Source of the DNA: Planctomycetaceae bacterium
GTDB lineage: Bacteria > Planctomycetota > Planctomycetia > Pirellulales > Pirellulaceae
Direction of reading: 5' to 3'
Assembly (NCBI GenBank): GCA_012729315.1
Contig: JAAYDI010000001.1
Span: forward strand, 1-64,000
DNA: 64,000 nucleotides
Under the pieces are notes generated by a model. It saw only the letters and a list, made by a program, of their open reading frames with translations. It did not search any database and had not been told where the DNA came from. A program made the translations under genes and the position numbers. This document shows positions 26,885 to 36,406 of the stretch, piece after piece. Within the stretch, counting starts at the first letter, position 1; each line of letters begins with the position of its first letter.

Positions 26885-28228
26885 ATGTCTCAGCACGCCG
26901 CCGTGACTACCGTTGCCCGTGAATCGCGCCGCAAGTTCCTCGCCAGGTCGGCACTGCTCGCCTCGGCCGCAGCAGGCACGCAGCTGGCGATCGGCCGCAG
27001 CGCCCATGCCGCGGGGAGTGACACGATCAAGATTGGACTGATCGGTTGTGGCGGACGAGGATCAGGTGCGGCGGCTGATGCACTGGCCGGGGATCCCAAC
27101 ACGCAGTTGTGGGCCATGGCCGACGTCTTTGCCGACAAGATGGAGGCGAGCATCAACAATCTGACCGCGGAGTTCGGGGATCAGGTCCAGGTAGATCCGG
27201 CGCGGCGTTTTGCCGGCCTGGACGGATACAAGGGGGTGATCGACAACAGCGACGTGGTGTTGATCGCCTGCGCTTCGCGATTCCACGCCCCCTACACTCT
27301 GGCCGCAGTGGAAGCGAAGAAGCATGTGTTCGTCGAGAAGCCGGCCGCCATCGACGTCGCCGGTGTGCACCAACTGCTGGAGGCCGACGAGCTGGCCAAG
27401 AAGAACGGCACTGGCGTGCTGGCCGGGCTCACCTATCGCTATCATTTGGGGCGGCGAGCGGCGGTAGAACGCATGTACAACGGCGAAATCGGGGAGATTG
27501 TGGCGATCCAGTGTGATTACCTCCGCGCCCCATACAGCCTCGTCGCGCGGCAGCCGGGTTGGAGCGAAATGGAGTATCAGTTCCGCAACTGGTACCACTT
27601 CACCTGGCTCTCCGGGGACGACGTGCCCCAGTCGCTGATCCATAACCTGGACTCGGCGCTGTGGGCCATGCGTGACGAGTCGCCGGTGAGGGTCTACGGG
27701 CTCGGCGGGCGGTCGACACAGTTCCAGCCGGAGATGGGAACGTCATTCGATCATCATTCGCTGATCTACGAGTTTGCCAACGGGTGCAAGATCTACGGTG
27801 CCGTGCGGACTGCCGTGGGCTGCTTCGGCAGTAATATCGACGTGTTCCACGGCACCAAGGGACGATGCATGTTCGCGGCCTTCGCGCCGCCGCGGTTCAC
27901 CGATCTGAAGGGAAATGTGACCTGGAAAGCGGACGAACAAGCGTCGAAGGTCTCGCCCTACCGGCAGGAGCACGTGGAGTTCCTGAAATCGATCCGCGAC
28001 GGGGCGCCGTTCCAGCGCGGCAAGCAGCTGGCGATGTCGACGCTGGGTACCGTACTGGGCCAGATGGCCGTGTACACGGGCCAGCCGATCACCTGGGAGG
28101 AAGGACTCAACTCCAGGCACGCATTCGCACCCGCGGGCGAAGTGCGGCTTGACATGGAGCCGCCCGTCACCCCCGGCCCCGACGGCCTGTACCCGATCGC
28201 CATACCAGGCACGACGAAGATGATTTGA
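26885..28228 (+). CDS. secreted Gfo/Idh/MocA-family oxidoreductase (Tat signal)
   Basis: 447 aa. The ATG follows GGAG by 6-7 nt. A twin-arginine signal (SRRKFLARSALLASAAAGTQ) precedes the NAD(P)-binding start IKIGLIGCGGRGSGAAADAL. The catalytic-lysine motif is FVEKPAAIDVAG and the C-terminal half has NWYHFTWLSGDDVPQSLIHN. This is the common exported planctomycete form, presumably folded with its cofactor before Tat export. A few characterised relatives are glycoside-cleaving NAD-dependent enzymes, so retaining or oxidising a sugar ring is possible. Transcribed away from rtcA; a hairpin follows its stop. Confidence 0.92.
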   Translation: MSQHAAVTTVARESRRKFLARSALLASAAAGTQLAIGRSAHAAGSDTIKIGLIGCGGRGSGAAADALAGDPNTQLWAMADVFADKMEASINNLTAEFGDQVQVDPARRFAGLDGYKGVIDNSDVVLIACASRFHAPYTLAAVEAKKHVFVEKPAAIDVAGVHQLLEADELAKKNGTGVLAGLTYRYHLGRRAAVERMYNGEIGEIVAIQCDYLRAPYSLVARQPGWSEMEYQFRNWYHFTWLSGDDVPQSLIHNLDSALWAMRDESPVRVYGLGGRSTQFQPEMGTSFDHHSLIYEFANGCKIYGAVRTAVGCFGSNIDVFHGTKGRCMFAAFAPPRFTDLKGNVTWKADEQASKVSPYRQEHVEFLKSIRDGAPFQRGKQLAMSTLGTVLGQMAVYTGQPITWEEGLNSRHAFAPAGEVRLDMEPPVTPGPDGLYPIAIPGTTKMI

Positions 28229-28260
28229 GCCCGGTCTGGAAGGCAGATCGGTGCCGGCCG

Positions 28261-28280
28261 CCCCGGCAGGAGTGCCGGGG
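28261..28280 (+). terminator. hairpin after Gfo/Idh/MocA gene
   Basis: CCCCGGCA, loop GGAG, TGCCGGGG: a perfect 8-bp stem, 33 nt after the stop codon and followed by GC-rich sequence without a T-tract. It could act for both the plus-strand gene and the convergent minus-strand 183-aa gene. Confidence 0.5.
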
Positions 28281-28313
28281 CCGCTGGCGGATCTTCACGG
28301 CAAGCGGATTGTG

Positions 28314-28339
28314 GTCGCAGGGACTCGTCGCAGGGACTC
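28314..28339. repeat. 13-bp perfect tandem duplication
   Basis: GTCGCAGGGACTC occurs at 28314-28326 and 28327-28339, at the 3' end of the convergent 183-aa gene. One of several short duplications at gene edges in this window. Confidence 0.9.
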
Positions 28340-28889
28340 ACTGTCCGGCCAGATTCAGCACAGCGCAGCCCAGAGCGGGGTCGAACGTGAAACCGCTCGG
28401 CTGCACTTGCCCGGCGTACGGGGGCTGCAGCCGGATCTGCTGCGCCTGGCAGAATTGCCCGAAATCGGTGACGGCGCGCACGAGCAGCTGTTGCCAGTTG
28501 AGCGCGTCGAGGATCGGTTCGGCCCACGCGAGGTAGCTGTCGGGCCGGTTAATCTCGAGGATGTCCAGCACGACACCCTCGAGAATATTGAATCCGATGA
28601 TGGCCACGTCGCGACTTCCCCGTTCCAGATGGCCGCCCCAGGCATCGGGAATCGTCTGCCGGTACTTGGACTGCAGATGAAACGCGCAGTCGGTCAGGCA
28701 ATGGGAAGAGGCGTTGGCCATCTGGACGAGCGCCGGCGTGAGCGGCAAGAGGCGGAAGTCGTCGGACGCTACCGTGTACCCTTCGCGGACGAAGTCCGGA
28801 AGGAAGGCGCCCAGCGGCGGGACGCGCTGATCGTCCACGCACCGCACAAAGCCGCGCATGAGCGCCTGCCTGACGTCCGGGAAACTCAC
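28338..28889 (-). CDS. unrecognised protein downstream of FabG
   Basis: 183 aa with no recognised family. It starts with GTG; the ribosome site GGGGGGA lies inside the last codons of the upstream FabG gene, 3 nt separating stop and start, so translation is coupled. The sequence has no signal peptide and no membrane helix. Notable stretches are RGFVRCVDDQRVPPLGAF, ANASSHCLTDCAFHLQSKY and AWAEPILDALNWQQLLVRAV. The coupling implies a role next to FabG in acyl-chain chemistry. Its 3' end meets a convergent hairpin and a tandem duplication. Confidence 0.65.
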   Translation of the reverse strand: MSFPDVRQALMRGFVRCVDDQRVPPLGAFLPDFVREGYTVASDDFRLLPLTPALVQMANASSHCLTDCAFHLQSKYRQTIPDAWGGHLERGSRDVAIIGFNILEGVVLDILEINRPDSYLAWAEPILDALNWQQLLVRAVTDFGQFCQAQQIRLQPPYAGQVQPSGFTFDPALGCAVLNLAGQ

Positions 28890-28892
28890 GCC

Positions 28893-29672
28893 CTATCCCC
28901 CCAGTTCCATGCCGCCGGCGACCAGGACGACGGCGCACGGCACATAGGTGTTTCCGTATTCCGACGCGCTGCGCACGACCGCCTGGGCGATCTCCCATGC
29001 TTCGCCAACGCGTTTCACCTTGGTCCGGGCGATAACGTACTTCGAGATATCGGACGGCAGCCGGGCGGTCATGTCCGTGTTGATAAAACCCGGGCAGATC
29101 GCGGTGCAGCGCACCCCCGGCGACTCGGCGGCCAGCGCCTTGGTGTAGGAGATCAGGCCACCTTTGGCAGCGCAGTAGTTCGCCTGCCCGACGTTCCCCA
29201 CCACGCCGCTGATCGAGCTGATGTTGACCACCGCTCCCTTGGATTTGCGGAGATGCCGGATGGCCACTTTGCAGAAGTTGTGGGCCCCGGTCAGGTTGGT
29301 CGAGATGACCGCATTCCAGTCTTCATCGGACATCCGCATGGCCAGGCGGTCGCGTGTGATGCCGGCGTTGTTCACCAGCACATACAGACCGTTCTCGGCC
29401 GTCTCGACGGTCTCTTCCACCACCTCCTTGACGCGTTCCGAGTCGGTCACGCTCGCCAGTCGCGCTTCGGCCTTGGTGCCGAACGTCGACGCGATCTCCG
29501 CGGCCGTCTGCTGGACCTGCTCGTTGATATCGACCAGCATCAGGTGGCTCTTCTGCCTGGCGAACTCTTCCGCAATGGCTCGGCCGATGCCGCGGCTTGC
29601 ACCCGTGACGAGAACGGTCTTGCCCTCCAAATCGGGGAATACTGCCGTAGGTCTGGGAGTGTCTGTAGTCAT
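28893..29672 (-). CDS. fabG: 3-oxoacyl-ACP reductase-type SDR
   Basis: 259 aa. VLVTGASRGIGRAIAEEF is the NADP site, LVNNAGITRDRLAMRMSDEDW is the FabG-specific NNAG region, VNISSISGVVGNVGQANYCA has Ser and Tyr, and AAKGGLISYTKALAAE has the Lys of the catalytic tetrad. The C-terminus AICPGFINTDMTA fits. It would reduce 3-ketoacyl-ACP with NADPH. AGGAAGGA precedes the ATG at 29672; the frame stays open far upstream but this is antisense to the hotdog gene. It is divergent from the tandem hotdog gene, so the 246-nt gap probably coordinates reductase and dehydratase steps. Confidence 0.92.
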   Translation of the reverse strand: MTTDTPRPTAVFPDLEGKTVLVTGASRGIGRAIAEEFARQKSHLMLVDINEQVQQTAAEIASTFGTKAEARLASVTDSERVKEVVEETVETAENGLYVLVNNAGITRDRLAMRMSDEDWNAVISTNLTGAHNFCKVAIRHLRKSKGAVVNISSISGVVGNVGQANYCAAKGGLISYTKALAAESPGVRCTAICPGFINTDMTARLPSDISKYVIARTKVKRVGEAWEIAQAVVRSASEYGNTYVPCAVVLVAGGMELGG

Positions 29673-29918
29673 TTTTCCTTCCTGAGAAGTAGGTGCAGCT
29701 GGCGTCACACGCGCGTCACATCGCGCGGCTACTGTAACGCGTCCCCTGGGGGCTGTCAATCGCCGGCTCCGGCTCAGGCCACCACCGCTCCATCTCCCAA
29801 CTGCTGTGCCCCGCGCCCCCCGCGGCTGGCCGAATGCGGGTTGCATGCAACCGCTTGGCGAGAAACAATAGACCTTCATCATTTCCTGTGCGGTCGTCAT
29901 CCCAGTGGGTTTCCAGAC

Positions 29919-30962
29919 ATGCGATTTCGATTCATTGACCAGATCACACAGTTGACACCAGGCCAACGCATCGAGGGTATCAAGCGGCTGATGGCCACCG
30001 AGCGATATCTTGAGGACCATTTCCCGAGATTCCCGATCATGCCCGGTGTACTGATGCTCGAAAGCATGTACCAGGCGGCCCAGTGGCTGGTGCGCCGGAC
30101 CGAGGACTTCGCCCATTCGATGATCGTGCTCAAGGAGGCCCGCAACGTTAAATTCACCGGGTTCGTCAAGCCGGGACAGGAGCTGCTGGTCACTGCCGAA
30201 ATCAAGAAGCAGGAAGGCAACTGCACGACCCTCATGACCCAGGGGACTGTCGATGGTCGGCTCGCGGTCAGCGCCCGACTGATCGTCGAGACCTTCCAGA
30301 TCGGCGATAGGTTCCCGCACCGCGCGGCGACTCAGGACTACATTCTGCGGGAGGTGCGCAAGCAGTTCGAACATGTGATGGCGGGTACGTCCGATGAGCC
30401 GCCGGGCGCCGGACTCTCGATGCGCTGGCTGCTGATCGACCGGATGGTCGAATTCGTCCGCGGCGAACGAGCCATGGCGATCAAGAACGTCAGCCTGGCC
30501 GAAGAGTCGCTCAGTGACTACGTGCCGGGCTTCCCGATGCTCCCCTGCTCGCTGATCGTCGAAGGCCTGGCCTGGACCGGTGGGCTCCTGGCGAACGACC
30601 AACGCGGTTTCCAGGAACGCACCGTGCTGGCGAAGCTCAACCGGGCCGTGTTCCACCGCCCCGCGCTGCCCGGCGACCAGCTGCGGTACACGGCCGTGCT
30701 GGAGGCCATCGAAGCGGAAGGGGCGTTCATCCGCGGCACGAGCCACGTCGGTGACGAACTGCAGGCCGAAGTGGATTTGTTCCTCGCTCACCTCGGCAAC
30801 CGGTTCCAGGATGTCGAAGGGGATCTGGTCTCGCCGGCCGATATGCTGATGACGCTCCGCATCTTCGGGGTGTACGATGTGGGACGACTCCCCTCCGGCA
30901 GCCCGTTGGATGTGCCGGCCAAGCTGTTGGATGCGGAACGCGACACGGCCGCACAGCCGTAG
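29919..30962 (+). CDS. tandem hotdog protein, FabZ-like dehydratase
   Basis: 347 aa, two FabZ-like domains. The first keeps HFPRFPIMPGVLMLESMYQ with catalytic His34 and Glu48. The second, from about residue 170, reads DYVPGFPMLPCSLIVEGLAW, where the catalytic His is absent but the acidic residue and the PxxP turn remain. The second domain is probably structural or binds the acyl chain, making a pseudo-dimer from one chain. Expected reaction of domain 1: dehydration of 3-hydroxyacyl-ACP. The ribosome site is weak and the ATG is chosen by alignment to FabZ. It is divergent from fabG. Confidence 0.82.
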   Translation: MRFRFIDQITQLTPGQRIEGIKRLMATERYLEDHFPRFPIMPGVLMLESMYQAAQWLVRRTEDFAHSMIVLKEARNVKFTGFVKPGQELLVTAEIKKQEGNCTTLMTQGTVDGRLAVSARLIVETFQIGDRFPHRAATQDYILREVRKQFEHVMAGTSDEPPGAGLSMRWLLIDRMVEFVRGERAMAIKNVSLAEESLSDYVPGFPMLPCSLIVEGLAWTGGLLANDQRGFQERTVLAKLNRAVFHRPALPGDQLRYTAVLEAIEAEGAFIRGTSHVGDELQAEVDLFLAHLGNRFQDVEGDLVSPADMLMTLRIFGVYDVGRLPSGSPLDVPAKLLDAERDTAAQP

Positions 30963-31126
30963 CCTTGCGACCGCCGGCGGCGCGCACGACCCGGTTTCCG
31001 GAAGTGTTTGTCGCGGAGCAGAGAGAGGGTCCGTCGCAGAGCGGAGCAGGGCGATGACTGGCGACACCTCTGGATTCTCAATCCGCCGTGCCACGGCCGA
31101 CGACGTGCCGGCCGAGCCGGCGCGTC

Positions 31127-32578
31127 TCAGCGCCCGGCGGGGAAATCGCGGCGGAACCTGGCGACCAGTTTCTGGGGCCAGTCGCTCTTGGGCTGTAGCC
31201 GGCCAACGAAGAAGCGGAGGACTTTGGGTTCGTCGTAGAATTCGAGTCCACCGATCAGCTCGCGGTTCTGATACAGCCACTTCACCCGATCCTCGACATA
31301 CTTCACCTGCGACAGCGTGAAGACGCGCCGTGGCATCGCCAGCCGCAGCAACTCGACTTCGGATGGCACATCGTGACCGTCTTCATCGCGGTCCATCGAG
31401 ATGGTGCCGCGTTCCATGCCGCGGATCCCGGAAACGATGAACAGCGCGGCACCTAGCGCACCGGCCGGGTAGTCCAGTTGCGGTACGTGCGACAGGAAGG
31501 CTTTGGCGTCGAGGTGAGCGCCCAGACCGCCCGCCGGCGTCACAACCGGGACACCGGCCGCATCCAGGTTGTCCACCAGGTATTTGATGAACATGGGCGA
31601 CTGGCTGATCATGTCCATGTCGAGCGATTCGCGCAGGCCGACGGCCATGGCTTCGATCTCGCGCACCGACATGCCGCCGTAGGTGAGAAAGCCCTCGAAC
31701 AGTGGCACGAGTTCTCGCATCTTCAAGTACAGCTCGCGACTCTTGGTGGCGATCCCGCCGCCGCGCGAGCAGCTGATCTTGCGCGCGGAGAAATAGATGA
31801 TGTCGGCCAGATCGCACATCGTGCGGACGATCGTCTTGATGTCAGCGTCCTGAAACTCCTTTTCGCGCATCTTGATAAAGTAGACGTTCTCGTTCAACAG
31901 GCTGATGTCCAGCACCAGCAACAGCCCGTACTTGTCACACACCCGCCGCACCTCGCGCATGTTCGCAATCGAAAACGGCTGGCCGCCAATCAGATTCGTG
32001 CCCGCCTCCATCCGGATGTAGGGCACGTTCTCCTTGCCCCGGGCGGCAATCAGTGCTTCCACCTTGGCAATGTCCATGTTGCCCTTGAACGGGAAGTCGC
32101 TCTTGATCTTGAGCGCTTCGTCCGTGAAGAGCTCGGCAATCCGGCCGCCCGCCAGCTCAATGTGCGCCTTGGTCGTGGTGAAGTGGAAATTCATCGGCAC
32201 CACGCCGTCTTTGCCCACAAACACCTGGCTGATGATGTGCTCCGCCGCGCGCCCCTGATGGACCGGCAGAAAGTACTCCGTGCCAAAGACCTCGACGATC
32301 GCCTCGTACAGCCGGCTGTAGGATGCCGAACCGGCATAGGCGTCATCGGCCACCGCCATCGAGGCAACCTGCTGATCACTCATCGCGTTTGTGCCGCTGT
32401 CGGTCAGCATGTCCAGAAACACGTCCCTGTTCTGCAACAGAAACGTATTGAAGCCGGCACCTTCTATCGCCTTCAATCGCTCCTCGACCGGTAACAGATT
32501 CAGCTTCTGGACAACCCGGACCTTGTGCATTTCCAGAGGCACAAACTCACCGCTCGAAAACTGGACGTTCGATTGCAT
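31127..32578 (-). CDS. tnaA: tryptophanase/tyrosine phenol-lyase family PLP lyase
   Basis: 483 aa, the family length. Fold type I PLP enzyme: LLTDSGTNAMSDQQVASM, QGRAAEHIISQVFVG, NFHFTTTKAHIELAGG, LLVLDISLLNENVYFIKM, and the PLP lysine in YFSARKISCSRGGG, then FEGFLTYGGMSVREIEAM. It releases pyruvate, ammonia and an aromatic or other leaving group by beta-elimination. Tryptophanase and tyrosine phenol-lyase share these motifs and specificity cannot be decided by eye. AAGGT precedes the ATG at 32578. A 356-nt gap lies upstream. No tnaC-like leader was identified. Confidence 0.85.
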   Translation of the reverse strand: MQSNVQFSSGEFVPLEMHKVRVVQKLNLLPVEERLKAIEGAGFNTFLLQNRDVFLDMLTDSGTNAMSDQQVASMAVADDAYAGSASYSRLYEAIVEVFGTEYFLPVHQGRAAEHIISQVFVGKDGVVPMNFHFTTTKAHIELAGGRIAELFTDEALKIKSDFPFKGNMDIAKVEALIAARGKENVPYIRMEAGTNLIGGQPFSIANMREVRRVCDKYGLLLVLDISLLNENVYFIKMREKEFQDADIKTIVRTMCDLADIIYFSARKISCSRGGGIATKSRELYLKMRELVPLFEGFLTYGGMSVREIEAMAVGLRESLDMDMISQSPMFIKYLVDNLDAAGVPVVTPAGGLGAHLDAKAFLSHVPQLDYPAGALGAALFIVSGIRGMERGTISMDRDEDGHDVPSEVELLRLAMPRRVFTLSQVKYVEDRVKWLYQNRELIGGLEFYDEPKVLRFFVGRLQPKSDWPQKLVARFRRDFPAGR

Positions 32579-32934
32579 GGCGACCTTACATGTGGGCCAA
32601 AAAAGGAGGGGGATGAAACAAGTCTGATTGCCCGTCAAACACCAGGCAGGTTTCCCCCTGCGGCCACGGTACGGCTGGCGGCAGACGGTGAAACCTGCCC
32701 GCGGCACGCGAACGGCCAGGCGTCGTCCGGACAGCGGCAGGAATCGTACAAATTCTCGACCGACGCTTATCGTATCACGCCCCAGCAGGAATTCCAAGGG
32801 AACGCCGCGGCGAAGCCCGTGTCCCCGTGTCCCCGTAGTTCCAGTCTCCGGCACCGTGCGTCATGGGACCGCCAGGCGGCCGGAGCAGCAGCGGAAAACA
32901 GGCCTGCGGCAGCTGACGCCGCCGAGGCCGCGGA
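32579..32934. other. 356-nt intergenic region upstream of tnaA
   Basis: Lies between the ktrA stop and the tnaA start, both minus strand. It must hold the tnaA promoter. A short CCGTGTCC-type repeat sits near 32818-32836. No reading frame with a ribosome site, no RNA gene and no confident terminator was recognised. Confidence 0.5.
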
Positions 32935-33591
32935 TCACCGCACGCTGGCCGCGCGAGCCAGCGCCGCGTCGCTCCCTGCCACCAGCAGCGTGTCCGAATC
33001 ACGCAGCACATGGTCCGGGTCCGGCGTTGCCATGAACTGGTCCGTCAGCACATCGTGCAACGCGACGATCGTGATGTCATAATTCTGGCGGAGCTCCAAC
33101 TCGCGTATCGTCCGGCCATCCCAGCTGCTCGGGACCCCCATCTCCTGCAGGCTGAATTCCGGACCGAGACGCACGTAATTGAGCAGTGCGGAGCCGGTGA
33201 TGCGGGTCGCCAACGCCAGGGCCGTATCCTGCTCGGGAAACACCACGTCGGTCACTCCCATGCGGTGCATGATCCGCGCATGGTCGTTCGACACGACCTT
33301 GACGTAGATGTCCTTCACCTTCAGATCCTGGAGCACCATCGTGGCCAGTATACTGGCCGAAATGTCGTCCCCGGTCGAGACGATGGCCACGTCGGCCTCA
33401 CTCACGCCGATGCGTCGCAGCGTTTCCAGGTCGGTGGAGTCCCCCACCGCAGCGTGGGAGACTGACGGTGCCAGGCGATCGACGATATCGCCGTCCAGAT
33501 CGACAGCAATGACGTCGCAGCCGTTGTCGGCCAGCGACTTCGCAATGGTGAATCCGAAGTTGCCCAGTCCGATGACCACCAATCGCTTCAT
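32935..33591 (-). CDS. ktrA: potassium channel regulatory subunit (Ktr/Trk RCK protein)
   Basis: 218 aa. [18 protein letters not shown] is the NAD-binding RCK-N domain, with [17 protein letters not shown] and [20 protein letters not shown] following; the last 70 residues are an RCK-C domain ([20 protein letters not shown]). It forms a cytoplasmic ring that gates the potassium pore protein encoded just upstream. The gap to ktrB is 33 nt. The ribosome site is part of a duplicated GTCCCCCTCGG unit (33596-33617). ATG at 33591 chosen because RLVVIGLGN aligns with family starts. Confidence 0.9.
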   Translation of the reverse strand: MKRLVVIGLGNFGFTIAKSLADNGCDVIAVDLDGDIVDRLAPSVSHAAVGDSTDLETLRRIGVSEADVAIVSTGDDISASILATMVLQDLKVKDIYVKVVSNDHARIMHRMGVTDVVFPEQDTALALATRITGSALLNYVRLGPEFSLQEMGVPSSWDGRTIRELELRQNYDITIVALHDVLTDQFMATPDPDHVLRDSDTLLVAGSDAALARAASVR

Positions 33592-33595
33592 ATTC

Positions 33596-33617
33596 GTCCC
33601 CCTCGGGTCCCCCTCGG
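33596..33617. repeat. 11-bp tandem duplication at ktrA ribosome site
   Basis: GTCCCCCTCGG twice head to tail. On the minus strand each copy supplies a GAGGGGGAC motif just before the ktrA start, so translation could use either copy. Confidence 0.8.
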
Positions 33618-33624
33618 GCCCCAT

Positions 33625-35055
33625 TCAGCCCACGACCACTTCTTCATAGGCCAGCCGGAATCTGCCGCGTTGCGCCAGGCGGACGATCAGCGCGGTCGCG
33701 ATGGCCAGCGGACCTGTGCGCCCGGCGAACATCATCACGACCAGCACCCAGCGCGAAGGCGTGGGCAGTTCCGGTGTGATCCCCATCGACAGCCCCACCG
33801 TGTTGAACGCGCTGGTCGTCTCAAACAGCCGCTCCAGGAACGTGTGGTGAGATCCGGAGAAGTCGCCGATGAGCGTCACCGCGAAGACACCGGCCACCAC
33901 GATTCCGGTGGCAATCACAAACAGCCCCGTCGCGCGCTGGATCGTATCTTCCCGGATCGACCGGCGCGCGAATGTCGCCGTCGCCTGGGAACGCAGACGC
34001 GACCAGGCAAGCAGCACCAGCACGGCACAGGTGGTGGTCTTCATGCCGCCGGCGGTCGAGCCCGGTGACCCGCCCACCATCATCAGGATGATCGTCAGGA
34101 GGTTCGAGCTGTCCGATGCCTGGCCGTAGTCGATCGAGTTAAACCCGGCAGTGCGGGGAGAGACGCTCATGAAGAACGAATTCGCGAGCCGGTCAAGATG
34201 CGACATCTGGCCCAGCACCCCACGCCACTCGAACAGCGCGAACAGCAGCCAGCCTCCCACCACGAGTACGGCCGTGGTGGCCAGTACCAGCCGGCTGTGC
34301 AGCGACAGCCGTATCACGCTCCCGCGCCGCCGGCTGGAAAACCACTGATGCACTTCCTGCATCGTGACGAAACCCAGTCCACCCGCGATGATCAGCAGCG
34401 CAATGATGACCAGTGTGGCCGGGGAATCGTGGTACTCCACCAGCGACGTCGTATTGGTCGAAAAGCCCGCATTGCAGAAAGCGCTGATCGCATGAAAGAC
34501 GGCCGGCCACAATGCCCGGCCCCAGCCGAGACGGGGTACCCAGCAGACGTACAGCAGGATCGCGCCCGCCGCCTCCAGGAAAACAGTGAATCGCACGATG
34601 TCCAGGATCAGCCGGCGGGCCGGGATGGACGGAACGGCCGGCTGGGAACTGACCGCCACCGACTCGGTCCGAACCGATGGTCGGCCGCCCAGCGCTACGA
34701 TGACGACGCTCGTCAGCACCAGCATCCCCAGGCCGCCAAGCTGTATCAGCAGCAACACCAGTGCCTGGCCAGCGAACGTGAAGTGCGTGGCGGTGTCGAC
34801 AACCGACAACCCGGTGACACACACAGCGCTGGTCGCCGTGAATACCGCGTCGCTCCACGACAACGGGTCTGCCCGATACAACCCGGGGCTCAGCTTCAGA
34901 CTCAAGGTGCCGAAGGCAATGAGCACCAGGAAGGAACCGACAAAGGCTTCGGCCGGCGCCAGCCGCCGGCTGAGCAGACGCGACCGGTTCAGCCCCACTT
35001 GCGGCGACCAGTGCGCGGCCGTTCTGGACGGATGCCCGGAAAGAGGCTTCTTCAC
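33625..35055 (-). CDS. ktrB: potassium uptake pore protein (TrkH/KtrB)
   Basis: About 476 aa with four pore-loop repeats: [50 protein letters not shown] and [16 protein letters not shown]; the first three carry the Gly of the selectivity filter. Hydrophobic helices alternate throughout. It imports potassium with sodium or proton coupling and needs KtrA. The start is uncertain: the open frame continues upstream without family similarity, and the GTG at 35055 ([11 protein letters not shown]) is only a reasonable choice; no ribosome site is clear. A true start further downstream near [15 protein letters not shown] is also possible. Confidence 0.88.
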   Translation of the reverse strand: MKKPLSGHPSRTAAHWSPQVGLNRSRLLSRRLAPAEAFVGSFLVLIAFGTLSLKLSPGLYRADPLSWSDAVFTATSAVCVTGLSVVDTATHFTFAGQALVLLLIQLGGLGMLVLTSVVIVALGGRPSVRTESVAVSSQPAVPSIPARRLILDIVRFTVFLEAAGAILLYVCWVPRLGWGRALWPAVFHAISAFCNAGFSTNTTSLVEYHDSPATLVIIALLIIAGGLGFVTMQEVHQWFSSRRRGSVIRLSLHSRLVLATTAVLVVGGWLLFALFEWRGVLGQMSHLDRLANSFFMSVSPRTAGFNSIDYGQASDSSNLLTIILMMVGGSPGSTAGGMKTTTCAVLVLLAWSRLRSQATATFARRSIREDTIQRATGLFVIATGIVVAGVFAVTLIGDFSGSHHTFLERLFETTSAFNTVGLSMGITPELPTPSRWVLVVMMFAGRTGPLAIATALIVRLAQRGRFRLAYEEVVVG

Positions 35056-35310
35056 AGTGCGATGACCATCTGCGACATTCTCTGCAGCCAGCCGCGCAAC
35101 GCCCCTCCAGCTGAACCGGAGGCCTGAACCGCGACCCGTACGCGCCGAATTGTAGGCAGTCACCCGGCCACCTGCCAAGACGTCACCAAACCCCGTGGAG
35201 CCCCGCGGGACACAGAACACGGAACAGGGGGGCCGGTTTGGGTTTGTCAAGGTGGGATGATGCCTCTATAACTATAACTTCCTTCAGTAACTTCCGCGAA
35301 CGACTGTTTT

Positions 35311-35362
35311 GGGTTTGAGGTTTGAGGTTTTGGGTTTGGGCCGGTTTGGTTTGGGCCGGTTG
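35311..35362 (+). repeat. GT-rich repeat before htpX
   Basis: TTTGGGTTTGAGG, TTTTGGGTTTGGG and TTTGGTTTGGG units run together; GGCCGGTTTGG at 35227-35240 is a nearby related copy. It is strand-asymmetric (G/T on plus) just before htpX. Confidence 0.7.
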
Positions 35363-35396
35363 CGACTCACACCCTGGCGATGATGGAGAGTGGCTG

Positions 35397-36281
35397 ATGA
35401 AGCGCGTTGTCCTGTTCCTGCTGACCAACCTGGCCGTCATACTGGTGCTCGGTGTGGTCGTCAATGTGTTGGGGCTGAACACCTTCCTGCAGGGCGGCAA
35501 CCTGAACCTGTCGTTGCTCCTGGGATTTGCGTTCGTGTTCGGCATGGGCGGGTCGTTCATCTCGCTGCTGCTGTCGAAATGGATCGCCAAGTCGTCCACG
35601 GGCGCACAGGTGATCGAGCAGCCGCGCAATGCGGCCGAACAGTGGCTGGTCGAGACGGTGCGCCGGCAGGCGTCGCAGGCCGGGATCGTCACGCCGAAAG
35701 TGGCCATCTACCAGGCGCCGGAACCGAATGCGTTTGCCACCGGTCCCAACCGCAACAATGCGCTGGTGGCCGTCAGCTCCGGCCTGCTGCAGGCGATGGA
35801 GCGGGACGAGGTGGAGGCGGTACTGGGGCATGAGGTGAGTCATGTGGCCAACGGCGACATGGTCACATTGACGCTGATTCAGGGGGTGATCAACACGTTT
35901 GTGATCTTCGTCTCGCGGATCGTCGGCCATATCGTCGATCGGGCGCTGGCCGGTGACAGCGAGGACGAGTACCGTGGACCGGGCATTGGATTCTGGATCA
36001 CCAGCATGGTGACCGAACTGTGCCTCGGGATTCTGGCCTCCGTGATTGTGATGTGGTTCAGTCGGCAGCGGGAGTTCCGGGCCGACGCGGGGGGGGCCAG
36101 CCTTGCGGGCAGGCAGAAGATGATTGCCGCGCTGCAGCGCCTGCAGCAGTTGTCGGAACCATCCCAGTTGCCCAAGGAGCTGGCTGCGTTCGGTGTCAGT
36201 GGCCGCCGGGGACTGGTCAAGCTGCTCATGTCCCACCCGCCGCTGGAAGACCGCATCGCCGCGCTGCGGGAACAGGGTTGA
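35397..36281 (+). CDS. htpX: HtpX-family M48 zinc metalloprotease
   Basis: 294 aa, the HtpX length. Two N-terminal membrane helices ([40 protein letters not shown]) precede the zinc motif HEVSH at residues 145-149; the third ligand region is [14 protein letters not shown]. Two further helices flank it. It degrades damaged membrane proteins. The ATG after GGAGAG was chosen; the longer upstream frame crosses a GT-rich repeat and is not family-like. The end [18 protein letters not shown] is typical. Confidence 0.93.
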   Translation: MKRVVLFLLTNLAVILVLGVVVNVLGLNTFLQGGNLNLSLLLGFAFVFGMGGSFISLLLSKWIAKSSTGAQVIEQPRNAAEQWLVETVRRQASQAGIVTPKVAIYQAPEPNAFATGPNRNNALVAVSSGLLQAMERDEVEAVLGHEVSHVANGDMVTLTLIQGVINTFVIFVSRIVGHIVDRALAGDSEDEYRGPGIGFWITSMVTELCLGILASVIVMWFSRQREFRADAGGASLAGRQKMIAALQRLQQLSEPSQLPKELAAFGVSGRRGLVKLLMSHPPLEDRIAALREQG

Positions 36282-36406
36282 ACGGGAACCGCGCGCCTGT
36301 ACTTGGTCTGGGCGCCGTTTCGCATCCGGGCGGCGGGCCACCGGTCGGCACGCGGCGGATCGCAGCGGCGTGAAATCCGCTGCCAGGCAATCGACGGAGG
36401 ACCGAG

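Noticed and set aside
28251-29918. Long upstream extension of the tandem hotdog protein (556 codons)
   Set aside because: It runs antisense to FabG and the 183-aa gene; the FabZ similarity begins only at 29919.
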